A DNA stretch of 64,000 nt from Verrucomicrobiaceae bacterium (GTDB taxonomy: Bacteria > Verrucomicrobiota > Verrucomicrobiia > Verrucomicrobiales > Verrucomicrobiaceae). A model generated the notes under the pieces. It was not told the origin of the DNA, did no database searches, and saw nothing but the letters and a program-made list of their open reading frames with translations. Below are positions 30,926 to 40,611 of the stretch, in pieces. Where the stretch lies: contig JAEUHM010000046.1 in assembly GCA_016795485.1 (NCBI GenBank), forward strand, positions 1 to 64,000. Reading direction: 5' to 3'. The position numbers and the translations under genes were made by a program. Numbering within the stretch: position 1 is the first letter of the stretch; the number at the start of each line of letters is the position of its first letter.

Positions 30926-32194
30926 TTAGCGTTTCAGGTTGGTGACGGTATCAAAGATAATCGAGATCATGAGCCAAGCGATCAGGCCGACAACTGCGGC
31001 CAGCACAAAGATGATAACCGGCTGAATGAGCGCTGCCAACGCCTCAAGCGCGCGCGACAACTGCTTTGCACAACGATCCGCCGCACGGCGTAAGGCTCCT
31101 GGCAAATCCCCAATCTGCTCACCCAGGCGCACCATCTCGATGAGATTGTCTGGAAACAAAGTGGTACGCTCCAAAGATCGCGATAAAGCACCACCGTCAC
31201 GAACCACGTCGATTGCTTTCGTGAGCTGAGCCTGTGCATAGACATTGGAGGTGACACGAAGAGCCAGCTCCATGCCCTTGAGGAGCGGCAATCCCCCTGC
31301 CCCGAGACTAGCGAGCGTTTCCAGGAACTGAGAGTGAAAGCTTGAGGACAGGACGTTGCCAACAAATGGAATCTTGAGCTTCAACTCGTCCCACTGCATC
31401 CGTCCCTCTTTTGTCCGCACCCAAATGGTAAACGCAATGACGACTACGAGCACGATCAGCAACATCACGATCCAGTTATTCTTGAGGAAAGCATTCAATC
31501 CCATCAAAAACTCCGCAGCCTTGGGCATGGTGCCACGTGTGCTCTTCACCAATTGCATGAGTTTGGGGATGAGAAACGTGACGAAAAGGATCATCACCGC
31601 CGCCCCGGCCAAAGCCAGGAAGGCAGGGTAAATCATGGCGATGGCCACCTTGCCCTTCATCTCACGAGACGCAGTGAGATAGGCGGATTGGCGCTTCAGT
31701 GCTGAAGCAAGTGTGCCGCTGGCCTCACCTGCGGCGGCCACACTTGAAAAGAGATCGCCGAAGGATGGCGAGGCAAGCCGTAAGGCATCATGAAATGCCC
31801 TGCCCTCGCGCACGAGGTCGCCAATGCGATGCGCCACTCGGCGGAATGGCACTTTCCGAGACTCACCTTTGCCCTCCAAAATCTTCAGGGCTGGCTCAAG
31901 GCGCATTCCGGCCTCCAGCAACTCGGATAACTCCTCAGTGAACATCTGGACCTGAGCGCCGCTAAGTTTCATCGGCCCAACGGGAGGTTGCATCGCGTTG
32001 GACTTGGCAGAGGCCTTGGCAGTCTTCGCTTCAGCACCCTTGCCCGCAGCCTTTACGGCAACCTCACTCACTTTGAACGGCTGTAGCCCTTTCGTCGTGA
32101 GGTTACGCATGGCGGCCCCACGGTCAGCAGCTTCCATCGTCCCGGAAGTTTCCTTTCCGGACGGGTCGACAGCTTGATAAGCGAACTGAGGCAT
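30926..32194 (-). CDS. gspF: GspF type II secretion inner-membrane protein
   Basis: A 422-residue platform protein with two GspF repeats. It begins MPQFAYQAVDPSGKETSGTMEA, typical of GspF/PilC; each repeat contains an LxxLLEAG/LGAGGLPLLKG turn and a membrane helix set (IYPAFLALAGAAVMILFVTFLIPKL; IQPVIIFVLAAVVGLIAWLMIS). An Ala/Lys-rich linker near residues 50-75 is longer than in E. coli GspF. The start at 32194 was chosen because it matches the family N-terminus. The operon goes on with GspG, H and I, but no GspE ATPase or GspD secretin is in the window. Confidence 0.92.
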   Translation of the reverse strand: MPQFAYQAVDPSGKETSGTMEAADRGAAMRNLTTKGLQPFKVSEVAVKAAGKGAEAKTAKASAKSNAMQPPVGPMKLSGAQVQMFTEELSELLEAGMRLEPALKILEGKGESRKVPFRRVAHRIGDLVREGRAFHDALRLASPSFGDLFSSVAAAGEASGTLASALKRQSAYLTASREMKGKVAIAMIYPAFLALAGAAVMILFVTFLIPKLMQLVKSTRGTMPKAAEFLMGLNAFLKNNWIVMLLIVLVVVIAFTIWVRTKEGRMQWDELKLKIPFVGNVLSSSFHSQFLETLASLGAGGLPLLKGMELALRVTSNVYAQAQLTKAIDVVRDGGALSRSLERTTLFPDNLIEMVRLGEQIGDLPGALRRAADRCAKQLSRALEALAALIQPVIIFVLAAVVGLIAWLMISIIFDTVTNLKR

Positions 32195-32364
32195 GATGTA
32201 GAGGTGAAGGGCGGATAGTGGCGGCAATCCTGCCGCCTGCAACTGTCAGCAAGTGTTGGATGTCAAAAGCACGCCTCATATTCCGGCCAAATCCGCGTCA
32301 TCCGCCACAATATTGGCTGCATCACTTGCCTTTGGTCGCCCGTTGAGTTTATGCCCCCAAAACC
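32195..32364. other. Divergent intergenic region between gspF and the DUF1592 gene
   Basis: About 170 bases that should hold the promoters of both divergent genes. A near-duplicate atgcccccaaaacc/atgcccccaaag lies just at the DUF1592 start; only the second ATG is in frame. No clear operator was found. Confidence 0.4.
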
Positions 32365-35268
32365 ATGCCCCCAAAGACCCTCTGCACGCTGCTTGCCAGC
32401 GCCTCGTTCGCCGTTGCTGCACCCGATTGGAAATCGGTGGAACCCATGCTTGCTGCCAAGTGCTACTCCTGCCATGGCGGCGAGAAAACCAAGGGCGAAG
32501 TGGATTTGAAGGTCCTGGCGGGTAGTCCAAACGTAGCGGCGGAGTTTGAACTGTGGACCAAGGTGAAGGATACGATCGAGAATGGCGACATGCCTCCACC
32601 CAAAGCAAAACCGCTAAGTGACCAGGAGGCTGAAGCGATCACAGGATGGGTGGATCATGAGTTCCAAGTGCTAGCAGATGCACAAGCTGGCGATCCTGGG
32701 CCAGTGACGATCCGTAGGCTCACGAATGCCGAGTATGACAACACCATCCGTGACCTTACCGGCCATGATTACGGATATGCGAGCGAGTTCCAAGCGGATG
32801 GAGGTGGGGGTGAAGGGTTCTCCAACACTGGAGATGTCCTTTTCGTCAGCCCATCATCTTTGGACAAGTATCTGGTAGCGGCCAGAAAGCTCTCGGAGCA
32901 TACCACGATCATGCCGGGCACAGGAGTTGCCTTTCATCCGCAACGGATAGGGCTCCGTGGACCGGAACAAGTCAAAGCTCAGGCTCAACAAGGTCTCTAT
33001 GTGTGGTATCAGCAGAAAGCCGCACCGCATCTGCCAAAAGACTTCGATGACATGCGCGAGGGCGACTACATGGCAGCCTGCTGGCAGCATCAGCACCAAA
33101 AGACGCCGCTCGAAGAACTCGCCAAAAGGGCCGGACTCAACATCCACTTCCTCAACAACTGGTGGAAACTTTTGACCAATCCCGAACCCAAATCACGCTA
33201 TCTGGATCTTGTTCGCGTGAGTTGGCGTGAACTTCCCGCAGATGAAAAACAAGCGAGGGAGAAGATCGCATTGATCGAATCTGACCTACTTTCTTGGAAC
33301 AACGCCAAGAAGCCCGGCAGCGGCGTTCAGCGTCAACAACAAGACTCCGATGGCATTCGACCTTACACGATCCAGCGAGACATTAAGGGTCAGAAGAGTA
33401 TCCATTTATGTGTAGGTGACACTGGAGATGGCAATAAAGGGGACATTGCGTTGGTGACTTACATCGAAGTGCACATCAAAGGCAAAAAGCAGAACTACTT
33501 TCAATGGCTGAGCACCCAGCAGTCACCGGAGTATGCAGAAATGAAGTCACGTTATGGCAAGCATCCACAACAGGGCCGCACGATAGAGCCTCATGTGTTG
33601 GCCCTAGCAGCTCCCACCGTTGTCACCTTGCCGCTGCCGCCAGATGCGCACTGGATTACTGTCACCTTAAAGCTCGACATGCAGAACCCTGAAGTGGATC
33701 ACGCCACTATCCAGTGGACTCTGGCCACAGGGCAACCTCGGGATGTGACCAAGATCATGCCAGGTGTTTTGACGGTGTGGAAGCGCAATACCGAGGCATC
33801 AGGCCGCACCATGGCGGACTTCAATGTCATGAAGCAGGCATTTCCAGATATGTTTGAGCGCCGACTGGAGGAAGTGGCCAATAACCTCTATCGCTGGAAG
33901 CAAGGCATCGGCGTCTACTACTACAGTGATGAGCAGTTGGGCCAATTGCTTGGAGCTCAGGACAAAAAGCGGCTCGACGACATGAAGAAGGACTGGGGTT
34001 ACACCGCCAATCCGAAACTCAATCCGCAACAGATTCAAGAATACAACTCTCTCATGGTGAACCATCTCCGCTCGTTCACTGGACGCGCCTGGCGTAGACC
34101 GCTGTTGCCCGAAGAGAATGCGCGGATCGAGAAACTTTATCACGAAGGACTCGCCAAGGAACTGGATCGCGAATCAGCAGCGCGAGAAGTCGTGGTGCAG
34201 GCACTCGTGTCGCCGCACTTCCTTTTCAAAGCAGAAACGCTCCCCGCTGGAGATGCAAAGCCTGGGATCGTGGCGCTTAACCCACACGAACTCGCCTCTC
34301 GCCTGAGCTATTTCCTCTGGGCTTCGTTGCCCGACTGGGAACTGCGGACAACCGCCGACGACGGTAGCTTGCTCAAACCCGAAGTTCTATCGGCACAGAC
34401 CAAGCGGATGCTCAGCAACCCCAAGTCGCGAGCCTTGGCAGAGGAGTTTGCCGGGCAATGGTTCCGTTTTCAGGGTTTCGATGCCACCAGCACTGCCGAT
34501 GCGATGAAGTTCCCGGAGTTCACGCCAGAGATTCGTGCGGATATGCAGCGGGAGGTCACGGAGTTCTTCACGAAAATGATTCACGAGGATGCACCGGCCA
34601 ATCAGATCATCACCGGCGACTACACTTACCTCAATGAACGTCTAGCTCGGTTCTACGGTGTTCCCAATGTGGTAGGAGCTGACTTCCGCAAAGTGAATGT
34701 GGGCGAGCATGGCCGTGGAGGGCTGATGGGCATGGGAGCCATCCTCACCAAGACATCACGGCCTCTCCGCACCAGTCCGGTCGTGCGCGGAGACTACATT
34801 TACCAAGTGGTGCTCGGATTCTCATCCCCACCACCACCGCCTAACGTTCCCGAACTAAAAGCAGACACCACAAAACCCGCATCCCTCCGAGAAGCGCTGC
34901 TCCGCCACCGCGAAGACCCCGCGTGCTCAGTCTGCCACGACCGTATTGATCCGCTGGGCTTTGCTCTTGAGGGCTTTGACCCCATAGGCCGCAAGCGAGA
35001 GGCAGATACCACCGCCGAACTCAAAGACGGGACCAAGTTCCAAGGGATGGCCGGGCTCAGGGACTACTTCAAAAAACATGAGTCGAACTTCATGAACCAG
35101 TTCTGCCGCAAGCTTCTAGGCTACAGCCTCGGCAGACAGACCATGCTCAGCGACAAAGCGCTGATTCAATCCATGCAGAAAGCTCTCCTGGCGAACCAGA
35201 ATAGGTTTTCCTCAGCCGTCATGGAGATTGTGAACAGCAAGCAGTTCCGCAACCGCAGGGCCGAATAG
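32365..35268 (+). CDS. DUF1592/DUF1588 cytochrome-like secreted protein
   Basis: A 967-residue protein with signal peptide (MPPKTLCTLLASASFAVAA), a PSCyt1-type motif (C33-YSC-H37), DUF1587 (RRLTNAEYDNTIRDLTGHD), a long middle domain including WYQQKAAPHLPKDFDDM and NWWKLLTNPEPKSRYLD, then DUF1595, DUF1592 (ELASRLSYFLWASLPDWEL), DUF1588 (CSVCHDRIDPLGFALEGFDP) and DUF1585. It is about 140 residues longer than the other DUF1592 protein, mainly through the middle insert. It has no DUF1552 partner beside it. Predicted to be an exported c-type cytochrome; the reaction is unknown. The stop is one base from the convergent bioD stop, leaving no room for a terminator. Confidence 0.92.
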   Translation: MPPKTLCTLLASASFAVAAPDWKSVEPMLAAKCYSCHGGEKTKGEVDLKVLAGSPNVAAEFELWTKVKDTIENGDMPPPKAKPLSDQEAEAITGWVDHEFQVLADAQAGDPGPVTIRRLTNAEYDNTIRDLTGHDYGYASEFQADGGGGEGFSNTGDVLFVSPSSLDKYLVAARKLSEHTTIMPGTGVAFHPQRIGLRGPEQVKAQAQQGLYVWYQQKAAPHLPKDFDDMREGDYMAACWQHQHQKTPLEELAKRAGLNIHFLNNWWKLLTNPEPKSRYLDLVRVSWRELPADEKQAREKIALIESDLLSWNNAKKPGSGVQRQQQDSDGIRPYTIQRDIKGQKSIHLCVGDTGDGNKGDIALVTYIEVHIKGKKQNYFQWLSTQQSPEYAEMKSRYGKHPQQGRTIEPHVLALAAPTVVTLPLPPDAHWITVTLKLDMQNPEVDHATIQWTLATGQPRDVTKIMPGVLTVWKRNTEASGRTMADFNVMKQAFPDMFERRLEEVANNLYRWKQGIGVYYYSDEQLGQLLGAQDKKRLDDMKKDWGYTANPKLNPQQIQEYNSLMVNHLRSFTGRAWRRPLLPEENARIEKLYHEGLAKELDRESAAREVVVQALVSPHFLFKAETLPAGDAKPGIVALNPHELASRLSYFLWASLPDWELRTTADDGSLLKPEVLSAQTKRMLSNPKSRALAEEFAGQWFRFQGFDATSTADAMKFPEFTPEIRADMQREVTEFFTKMIHEDAPANQIITGDYTYLNERLARFYGVPNVVGADFRKVNVGEHGRGGLMGMGAILTKTSRPLRTSPVVRGDYIYQVVLGFSSPPPPPNVPELKADTTKPASLREALLRHREDPACSVCHDRIDPLGFALEGFDPIGRKREADTTAELKDGTKFQGMAGLRDYFKKHESNFMNQFCRKLLGYSLGRQTMLSDKALIQSMQKALLANQNRFSSAVMEIVNSKQFRNRRAE

Positions 35269-35269
35269 A

Positions 35270-35899
35270 TCAGTCTAAGGGCCAATCGACCGTGGTCTCG
35301 CCATGCATCACTTCCAACAGGATTGGCACTTGGCCGAACCGTTCGATCACAGCGCGGTTTGAAATACTCGCAGGGTCACGCTCATCAGCCACGTGATTGA
35401 GAATGATGCCCGCACACGTCAAGCCACTCGCCTCAATGGCCCGCAAGGAGAGCAACGTGTGATTGATGGCGCCTAGCTTATTGTTTACCACCAAGATAAC
35501 CGGCAAGCCCAACTTCTGCGCCAAGTCGGCCATCGTCAGACGATCCGTCAGCGGCACCTCCCAGCCGCCAGCCCCCTCTACCAGCACTGAATCATGACAC
35601 GCCGCCAGCACGTGGAAGCCGCCTAACAATGAATCAACATCCACCTGCTTATTCTCCAGCAAACCAGCAACGTAAGGAGCCGCAGGTGCCTTGAACCAGG
35701 AGGGATTAACCAACTCCAGATTCACATTCTCTGGGCTGGATGACGACAGGAGAGCCAACGCATCCCCTCGATCTCCACAGGCAACCGGCTTGTATCCTGC
35801 CACCTGCTTTCCCTGTCTCCTCAGCGAATCAAGCAACAGACACGTGACGTAGGTCTTGCCCGCGTCCGTGTCTGTCCCAGTGATGAAGTAGTGAGGCAT
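35270..35899 (-). CDS. bioD: Dethiobiotin synthetase
   Basis: BioD makes dethiobiotin from 7,8-diaminopelargonate, CO2 and ATP, the penultimate step of biotin synthesis. This 209-residue protein has the P-loop GTDTDAGKT (residues 8-16), YKPVACG for substrate binding, VEGAGGWEVPL for Mg/carbamate and VVNNKLGAINHTLLSL. Length and motifs are normal for the family. No other bio gene is in the window. The gene follows an aldo/keto-reductase-like gene by 8 bases, so they form a two-gene operon. Confidence 0.93.
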   Translation of the reverse strand: MPHYFITGTDTDAGKTYVTCLLLDSLRRQGKQVAGYKPVACGDRGDALALLSSSSPENVNLELVNPSWFKAPAAPYVAGLLENKQVDVDSLLGGFHVLAACHDSVLVEGAGGWEVPLTDRLTMADLAQKLGLPVILVVNNKLGAINHTLLSLRAIEASGLTCAGIILNHVADERDPASISNRAVIERFGQVPILLEVMHGETTVDWPLD

Positions 35900-35907
35900 C
35901 TGCCAGC

Positions 35908-37029
35908 CTACCAGGAGGTATGCAATCCCCAGCGGACAGCGAGATCCAGTAACTCAGGGCGCATTGGCCACTCATCAGGTCGAGGATCTTGGCCTTCATG
36001 GCGATGACTGGCACCCTTCAGCAACATGCAGCCCTCGTTGTTGCCGATGGCGCGAATCGTTTCTACATCCTCAGCACTCAGGCGATTCTCTGCTGGCAAC
36101 GCGACAAGGTCATCCAGCTTGCTCTCAATGGTGCGCGCACCTTCTCCGTGTTCTTGGATCAACGTTGGCACCACACTTTTCACTGCCGTGTTAGCTAAAG
36201 TCCACTGGCACGCGAGTTGCAGCATGCTCAAGCCGTGCTTCTCCGCAATTGGCCTAATCTTCTCCAAACGCTCCACACCGTGCTCGATCCATCCGCCTGG
36301 GCGATGCGTCCGGTGATCTCCATCGCGGAACAGGTGTCCGGGCTTCACGTCATCATGGAAGAGCCCACCGTAGTCCACCACACGAGCCAGGATATCCACA
36401 TTGTTCTTTGCCGCAGCCGCCAGGACATGCTGCCCCGGCCAAGGCTCGAACGGATTGAGAATGATCATCGCCCAGTCCATGCGATCTCCGAAGCGCTCAA
36501 AGCACTCAATCATATCCAGCGTGAATCCATTGGCAGGGCCAGGTGCAATACCCAGGCGATCCGTGAGACCGGAAGTCTTCAAGTTCACCAATGCATCCCA
36601 AACCGCGTCTGAAGTGTAACCGATGCTATCTGGGTTGTGCAGCATGAGCAGGTCAAACTTACTCACACGGCACCGCTCAAGCGACTTCTCAGTCGCCATA
36701 CGCAAATACGGCAGGTAGCCCTCTGGCCCACGTAGCGCCGGATCAGAGAAACGTGGGTACCCCCGGGAGCCATTGCGCAAGCCCTCATAGAAGTCATGGC
36801 CGACGATCCCGACAAGACAGTAGTCAGCGCGATTCACACCCGATAGAGCCTCACCCAGAAGCGCGTCCGCCCGTCCCACCCCATAGACATCCGCCGTCAC
36901 AAACGTACGGACACCCTTATCAAAAGCCTCCCGGATCAACTTCATGTAATGCTCCTCGGAAAGTTGTTCTCCATAGTGCATGAAGCGGCCTCCGCTCCAG
37001 GTTCCATAGGCAGTACGTGTCAGATTCAT
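35908..37029 (-). CDS. Aldo/keto reductase family protein with degenerate active site
   Basis: A 373-residue TIM-barrel protein of the aldo/keto reductase superfamily, with AYGTWSGGRF at the first strand, FVTADVYGVGRADALLGEAL, FDLLMLHNPDS and the ending with SAEDVETIRAIG. Aligned by eye, the catalytic Tyr (Y49) and His (H131) are present, but the Asp that should precede TAxxYG is Val (V44). No Lys occurs in the strand after the YG motif (RADYCLVGIVGHD), where the third residue of the tetrad belongs. The ATG at 37029 matches the family N-terminus. It is encoded just ahead of bioD; a link with biotin is possible but unproven. Confidence 0.8.
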   Translation of the reverse strand: MNLTRTAYGTWSGGRFMHYGEQLSEEHYMKLIREAFDKGVRTFVTADVYGVGRADALLGEALSGVNRADYCLVGIVGHDFYEGLRNGSRGYPRFSDPALRGPEGYLPYLRMATEKSLERCRVSKFDLLMLHNPDSIGYTSDAVWDALVNLKTSGLTDRLGIAPGPANGFTLDMIECFERFGDRMDWAMIILNPFEPWPGQHVLAAAAKNNVDILARVVDYGGLFHDDVKPGHLFRDGDHRTHRPGGWIEHGVERLEKIRPIAEKHGLSMLQLACQWTLANTAVKSVVPTLIQEHGEGARTIESKLDDLVALPAENRLSAEDVETIRAIGNNEGCMLLKGASHRHEGQDPRPDEWPMRPELLDLAVRWGLHTSW

Positions 37030-37263
37030 AGGGTCGTGGTAGGTCTTTTGAGAAATAAATGTGGAGCGCCATTCATACCGGTTCAACCCCAGGTTGCAAC
37101 GCCGACTGCACCCCTCACGACACGAAACGCTCCCCCAAAGCCAATCGGCGGTCAGTATCCACAGCGCTCGCAGTCCATCTACTCCACAAATCCAGCTTAT
37201 GACCAGAGCAACCACTGCCGAAGGCATCTAATCAGATCCCACCGATGAACTCAAAATACGAAA
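37030..37263. other. Intergenic region, likely promoter of the AKR-bioD pair
   Basis: About 235 bases between the sulfotransferase stop and the aldo/keto reductase start. No terminator hairpin, biotin-repressor-type operator or open frame with features was found here. Confidence 0.4.
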
Positions 37264-38217
37264 CTAGGGATACCCATACTTCCGCGCTAAAGTGGCGGTG
37301 ATTTGGTGGATGGTGGCACGGTCTTTGGGGCTCAGTTTACTCTCCCAGTCTTCGTTGAGTTTCACTCGAATCACATTCTGAGAGAGTCGCATAGGGTTAC
37401 CTGAGATCGCGTGCTGCTGCTTGAGGGCGATCTCCTCTGGGATGCTGATTTCAAGACCAACGAAGTCGCTCAATTTTCGAGCGGTCTCCTCGGGCTTAAG
37501 GCAGAGGTCCTCGTACTTTAGCAGGAGGCGCTGATGCTTTGGTACGGTGTAATACGACAACTCAATCTTGCGGTTGCGATTCACCCAAAAACGCGCCGTT
37601 TCTTCAATGGTAGGTGCACGCCCGGTTTTCTCCGAGGGGTAAGTGACGCCATCACGAGCAAAGTTTTTGAAGAATGAATAGCAGGTGGCGATTGGGTCAC
37701 GAACAAGGTGAATCACCTTGAATCGTGAGGGGTCCTCTGCGTAAAAGTGCTTGAGCAGAACTGGGTCTTTCGACGAATCCACGATAACGCTCGCCTTGCT
37801 ACCTTCAGCTATCACTTCAAAGAGTTCCAGGGCTCTCTTGCACCCAGCGTTGAAGTCCGCGATCTCTTTGGACAAAAGTCTTGCCAAAGGGAGCGTGCCT
37901 GGTCCTCCTGCGGTGATGAATAGATCGTGAAGATTGAAAGGAAGGACGGCTTTTGCGGCTCTGCCACGCTGAATATGCCACTCTTTGAGTTGTGTCTGCG
38001 GATTCCCACTGCGTTTTTTTAAACGCTCGAGCACATCAATCCAGAATGGACATTCATAAGTGTGTTGATCGCAGGTGCAAAGGGTCCAGGAGGCGAGTTT
38101 ACAAATCTCCCCGATGTTCACGCACTGGTCATTCGTTCCCAGGATGCTTTCGAGAAGAGTAGATCCTGAGTAGCCTGTGCTACCAATGTAAAGAAGTCGT
38201 TGAAAGGCTGATGGCAT
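37264..38217 (-). CDS. Sulfotransferase family protein
   Basis: This 317-residue protein carries the 5'-phosphosulfate loop YIGSTGYSGSTLLESILG at the N-terminus and the 3'-phosphate segment VDSSKDP...FKVIHLVRDPIATCYSFFKN, both typical of PAPS-dependent sulfotransferases (Sulfotransfer_3 type). A Cys-rich stretch LCTCDQHTYECPFW follows the first domain. It would transfer sulfate to a hydroxyl of a sugar or lipid. It is the last gene of a closely spaced glycosyltransferase operon, 7 bases after the acyltransferase, so a sulfated surface polysaccharide is a likely product. Confidence 0.85.
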   Translation of the reverse strand: MPSAFQRLLYIGSTGYSGSTLLESILGTNDQCVNIGEICKLASWTLCTCDQHTYECPFWIDVLERLKKRSGNPQTQLKEWHIQRGRAAKAVLPFNLHDLFITAGGPGTLPLARLLSKEIADFNAGCKRALELFEVIAEGSKASVIVDSSKDPVLLKHFYAEDPSRFKVIHLVRDPIATCYSFFKNFARDGVTYPSEKTGRAPTIEETARFWVNRNRKIELSYYTVPKHQRLLLKYEDLCLKPEETARKLSDFVGLEISIPEEIALKQQHAISGNPMRLSQNVIRVKLNEDWESKLSPKDRATIHQITATLARKYGYP

Positions 38218-38224
38218 GTGAAGT

Positions 38225-39355
38225 TCAAGAGCGCGCCCACCGAGGTCGCCATTTCATGAAGGGGCGTTCCGTTGTGGCAAACAATGCGAAACTCAAGACA
38301 AGAATCACTGGAGTGGCAATAATGAAGAAGATACCGTAGGCTGTAAATTGATCGTTGGCCGTGATCCATCGCGAAACGACACGGCCAATGAGCGCAAGGA
38401 CTACCACATGGTAGAGATAGAAGGTGTAACACATGCCGCCAATCGCTCCGGTGACCCAGAACCGGAGGAATGCCATCATCCACTTACCTTTCAGTGAGCA
38501 ATACGCACCACTGAGGATAAGAAGCGGGAACCAAACACCGGACAATGGAATCTGCCGGTTGAAATAAAGCACGGCTAGCAAGGCCGCTGCACTCATGAGC
38601 GCAAAGAAGTCGTGAGTTATTGTCAATTTCCGCTCCTGCTTCCACTCATTCAACCACAGATCGACAAGGAAGAAGCCAGCGAGGAAGTGACTAAGCTGAG
38701 CCGGAAGAAAGACATATGGCACATGCCTTCCCACAATCCCGAAGAGCACCATTCCACCAATAATCACTGAACGCCGCGCCATCTTGGATGGAATCTTAAA
38801 GACGGAAGCCAACAAAGGCATCATGATGTAGAACTGAGCCTCCACTTCGAGCGACCAAGTAACACCGTTAATGGGGCTAACAGCTCCATAAGTGAGGTAA
38901 TGAGTGTAAGTGCAGGTGGCGAAGTAATGGGGAAGCAGCTCGCCAAAAGCCCTGCCCAAGATCAAAGTCTTCAAGAGTAGTGCTAGCGTGACATTGATGA
39001 TCAGAGGCGGCTCAAGCCGTGTCAGTCGACGCAAAAAGTATGCCCTCAAGGAGATCGGCTTGGCCCCCTCCATCTGCGCACGTGCAAACGGCAGCGCCAG
39101 AATGAATCCGCTGATGGCGAAGAACAACTGAACACCGGATGAGCCGCACTCCAAGATGCGTGTCATCGTGGAGTGCTCAACTCCGGTGAGTTGCTTGCCA
39201 TGGTTCATGACGGCATGATTGAGATGCAGCAGATAGACCCCGAGAAGCGCAAAGAACCGTAGGCCATCTATCTCTGGCACATAGTCACCCCGAGAGGTGA
39301 TGCGCGTGAATGGCGTCATCCACGACGGCGCTCTGCTAGCAGTGTGATCACTCAT
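38225..39355 (-). CDS. Acyltransferase 3 family membrane protein
   Basis: This is a 376-residue integral membrane protein with about ten hydrophobic helices. The family signature YVPEIDGLRFFALLGVYLLHL is near the start, with the catalytic His in the following helix (LHLNHA). It should O-acylate a sugar, using acyl-CoA at the cytoplasmic side. The start codon overlaps the preceding glycosyltransferase stop by four bases (ATGA). Confidence 0.9.
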   Translation of the reverse strand: MSDHTASRAPSWMTPFTRITSRGDYVPEIDGLRFFALLGVYLLHLNHAVMNHGKQLTGVEHSTMTRILECGSSGVQLFFAISGFILALPFARAQMEGAKPISLRAYFLRRLTRLEPPLIINVTLALLLKTLILGRAFGELLPHYFATCTYTHYLTYGAVSPINGVTWSLEVEAQFYIMMPLLASVFKIPSKMARRSVIIGGMVLFGIVGRHVPYVFLPAQLSHFLAGFFLVDLWLNEWKQERKLTITHDFFALMSAAALLAVLYFNRQIPLSGVWFPLLILSGAYCSLKGKWMMAFLRFWVTGAIGGMCYTFYLYHVVVLALIGRVVSRWITANDQFTAYGIFFIIATPVILVLSFALFATTERPFMKWRPRWARS

Positions 39356-40611
39356 GCAAGCACCAGTCCCAGCTCCTTCCTCAACAACTCAGCCTCTGAC
39401 AGGGCTTCCGCACGAGCAGACTCAGTAAGCAACTGAGGGTCCGGGCGCCAATGATGAGCAGCAATGTCTTTGGACCAGCGGGTAGACATCCCACGAAGGT
39501 GGTCATTTAGCGTTCGAGTGCTGGTTGCGCACTCAATGCCGTGATCAAGCAACCACTGCCGTGGACTGCATGAGTCTGACTCCTGAATGAACTGCACAAT
39601 CTCCTCGCCAAGCCGATCACCGTCCAACCATCGACCCGTATGCTCATTCAAAAACGCAGACGAGCCGATGTGAGCCCCTTTGAGAAGTCCCAATGGCGTG
39701 TCGGCCATCATGGCTTCCACGACTGCTACGCACGATCCTTCGCGCAAAGACGTGATGACGGCAGCCCGGCTTCGGCACAAGATGTCTACCACTTCCTGGT
39801 CACTAATGCGGGACTTCAACGCTATGTTGTCCTTCACGCCAAAATACTCCATCTCCCGCACGAGAACCTCTGCCGTCCTGTCTCCGTGCGGTTGCCCCAC
39901 AAGCGTCACTCGTGGACGATTGTTCTTCGGTATTTGAGACAGTGCACGAAAGAGAGCGTGGTGACGCTTGTAGCGGCCGAAGTTGGCGATCATTAACAGA
40001 TCAATATCACGCTCGGCCCTCGGCTTTGGGCGATACAGCTCAGGGTTGACCCAACTTGAAGCAAATAGCTGCACAGGCTTGTAGGACGGGTGTAACCGTG
40101 GGAATACTTCCAGATCGAGCAGGTTACTGATCGTACATGGAAGCAACCCAGGGAATAAGCGTGGAAACACAACGTTAGTTACCGAGTGCGGTGGAGACCA
40201 CGTCGGTGCCACCACAAGTTGATACCTGCGCACAAACTCAGCCAGACGTTCACTACCTAATTGGAGAAGCTTCTCCCACTGAGATTCAAAGGAAATGAAG
40301 ACGACGCCCTGCTCTGAGTTCGTTGCGGGTTTTAGAATAGCGGTCTTCTTGACCTCGACTATGGAGGATTGCGTTGGATACCAGCTCCATAGTTCATCTG
40401 CGGAAGACAGGTCAAGACGCGCAAGCATCCACTTCTCTATTCTCTGCATGAGCGAGTCAGTGGGGGCACACCGAGCCGCAGCGCATGCCAAACTTACCCA
40501 AGCTGGGTTGCGTGGCGATTTTGCAGCAGCTGCAGCCCACTGGGCGAGACTCAATGCACCCTGAGGAACCGGATTGTAGCGCAGAAGATCGTCCAACCGT
40601 GCACGGATCAT
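39352..40611 (-). CDS. Glycosyltransferase, GT4-like
   Basis: A 419-residue protein. The C-terminal half has a GT-B fold pattern: DLLMIANFGRYKRHHALFRAL, RVTLVGQPHGDR, then SRAAVITSLREGSCVAVVEAMMAD with the E-x7-E motif of GT4 enzymes. The N-terminal half is less conserved and probably binds the acceptor. The ATG at 40611 was chosen since it overlaps the methyltransferase stop (ATGA); the frame is open further upstream, but only within that gene. It belongs to the polysaccharide operon; sugar donor and acceptor are unknown. Confidence 0.82.
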   Translation of the reverse strand: MIRARLDDLLRYNPVPQGALSLAQWAAAAAKSPRNPAWVSLACAAARCAPTDSLMQRIEKWMLARLDLSSADELWSWYPTQSSIVEVKKTAILKPATNSEQGVVFISFESQWEKLLQLGSERLAEFVRRYQLVVAPTWSPPHSVTNVVFPRLFPGLLPCTISNLLDLEVFPRLHPSYKPVQLFASSWVNPELYRPKPRAERDIDLLMIANFGRYKRHHALFRALSQIPKNNRPRVTLVGQPHGDRTAEVLVREMEYFGVKDNIALKSRISDQEVVDILCRSRAAVITSLREGSCVAVVEAMMADTPLGLLKGAHIGSSAFLNEHTGRWLDGDRLGEEIVQFIQESDSCSPRQWLLDHGIECATSTRTLNDHLRGMSTRWSKDIAAHHWRPDPQLLTESARAEALSEAELLRKELGLVLA

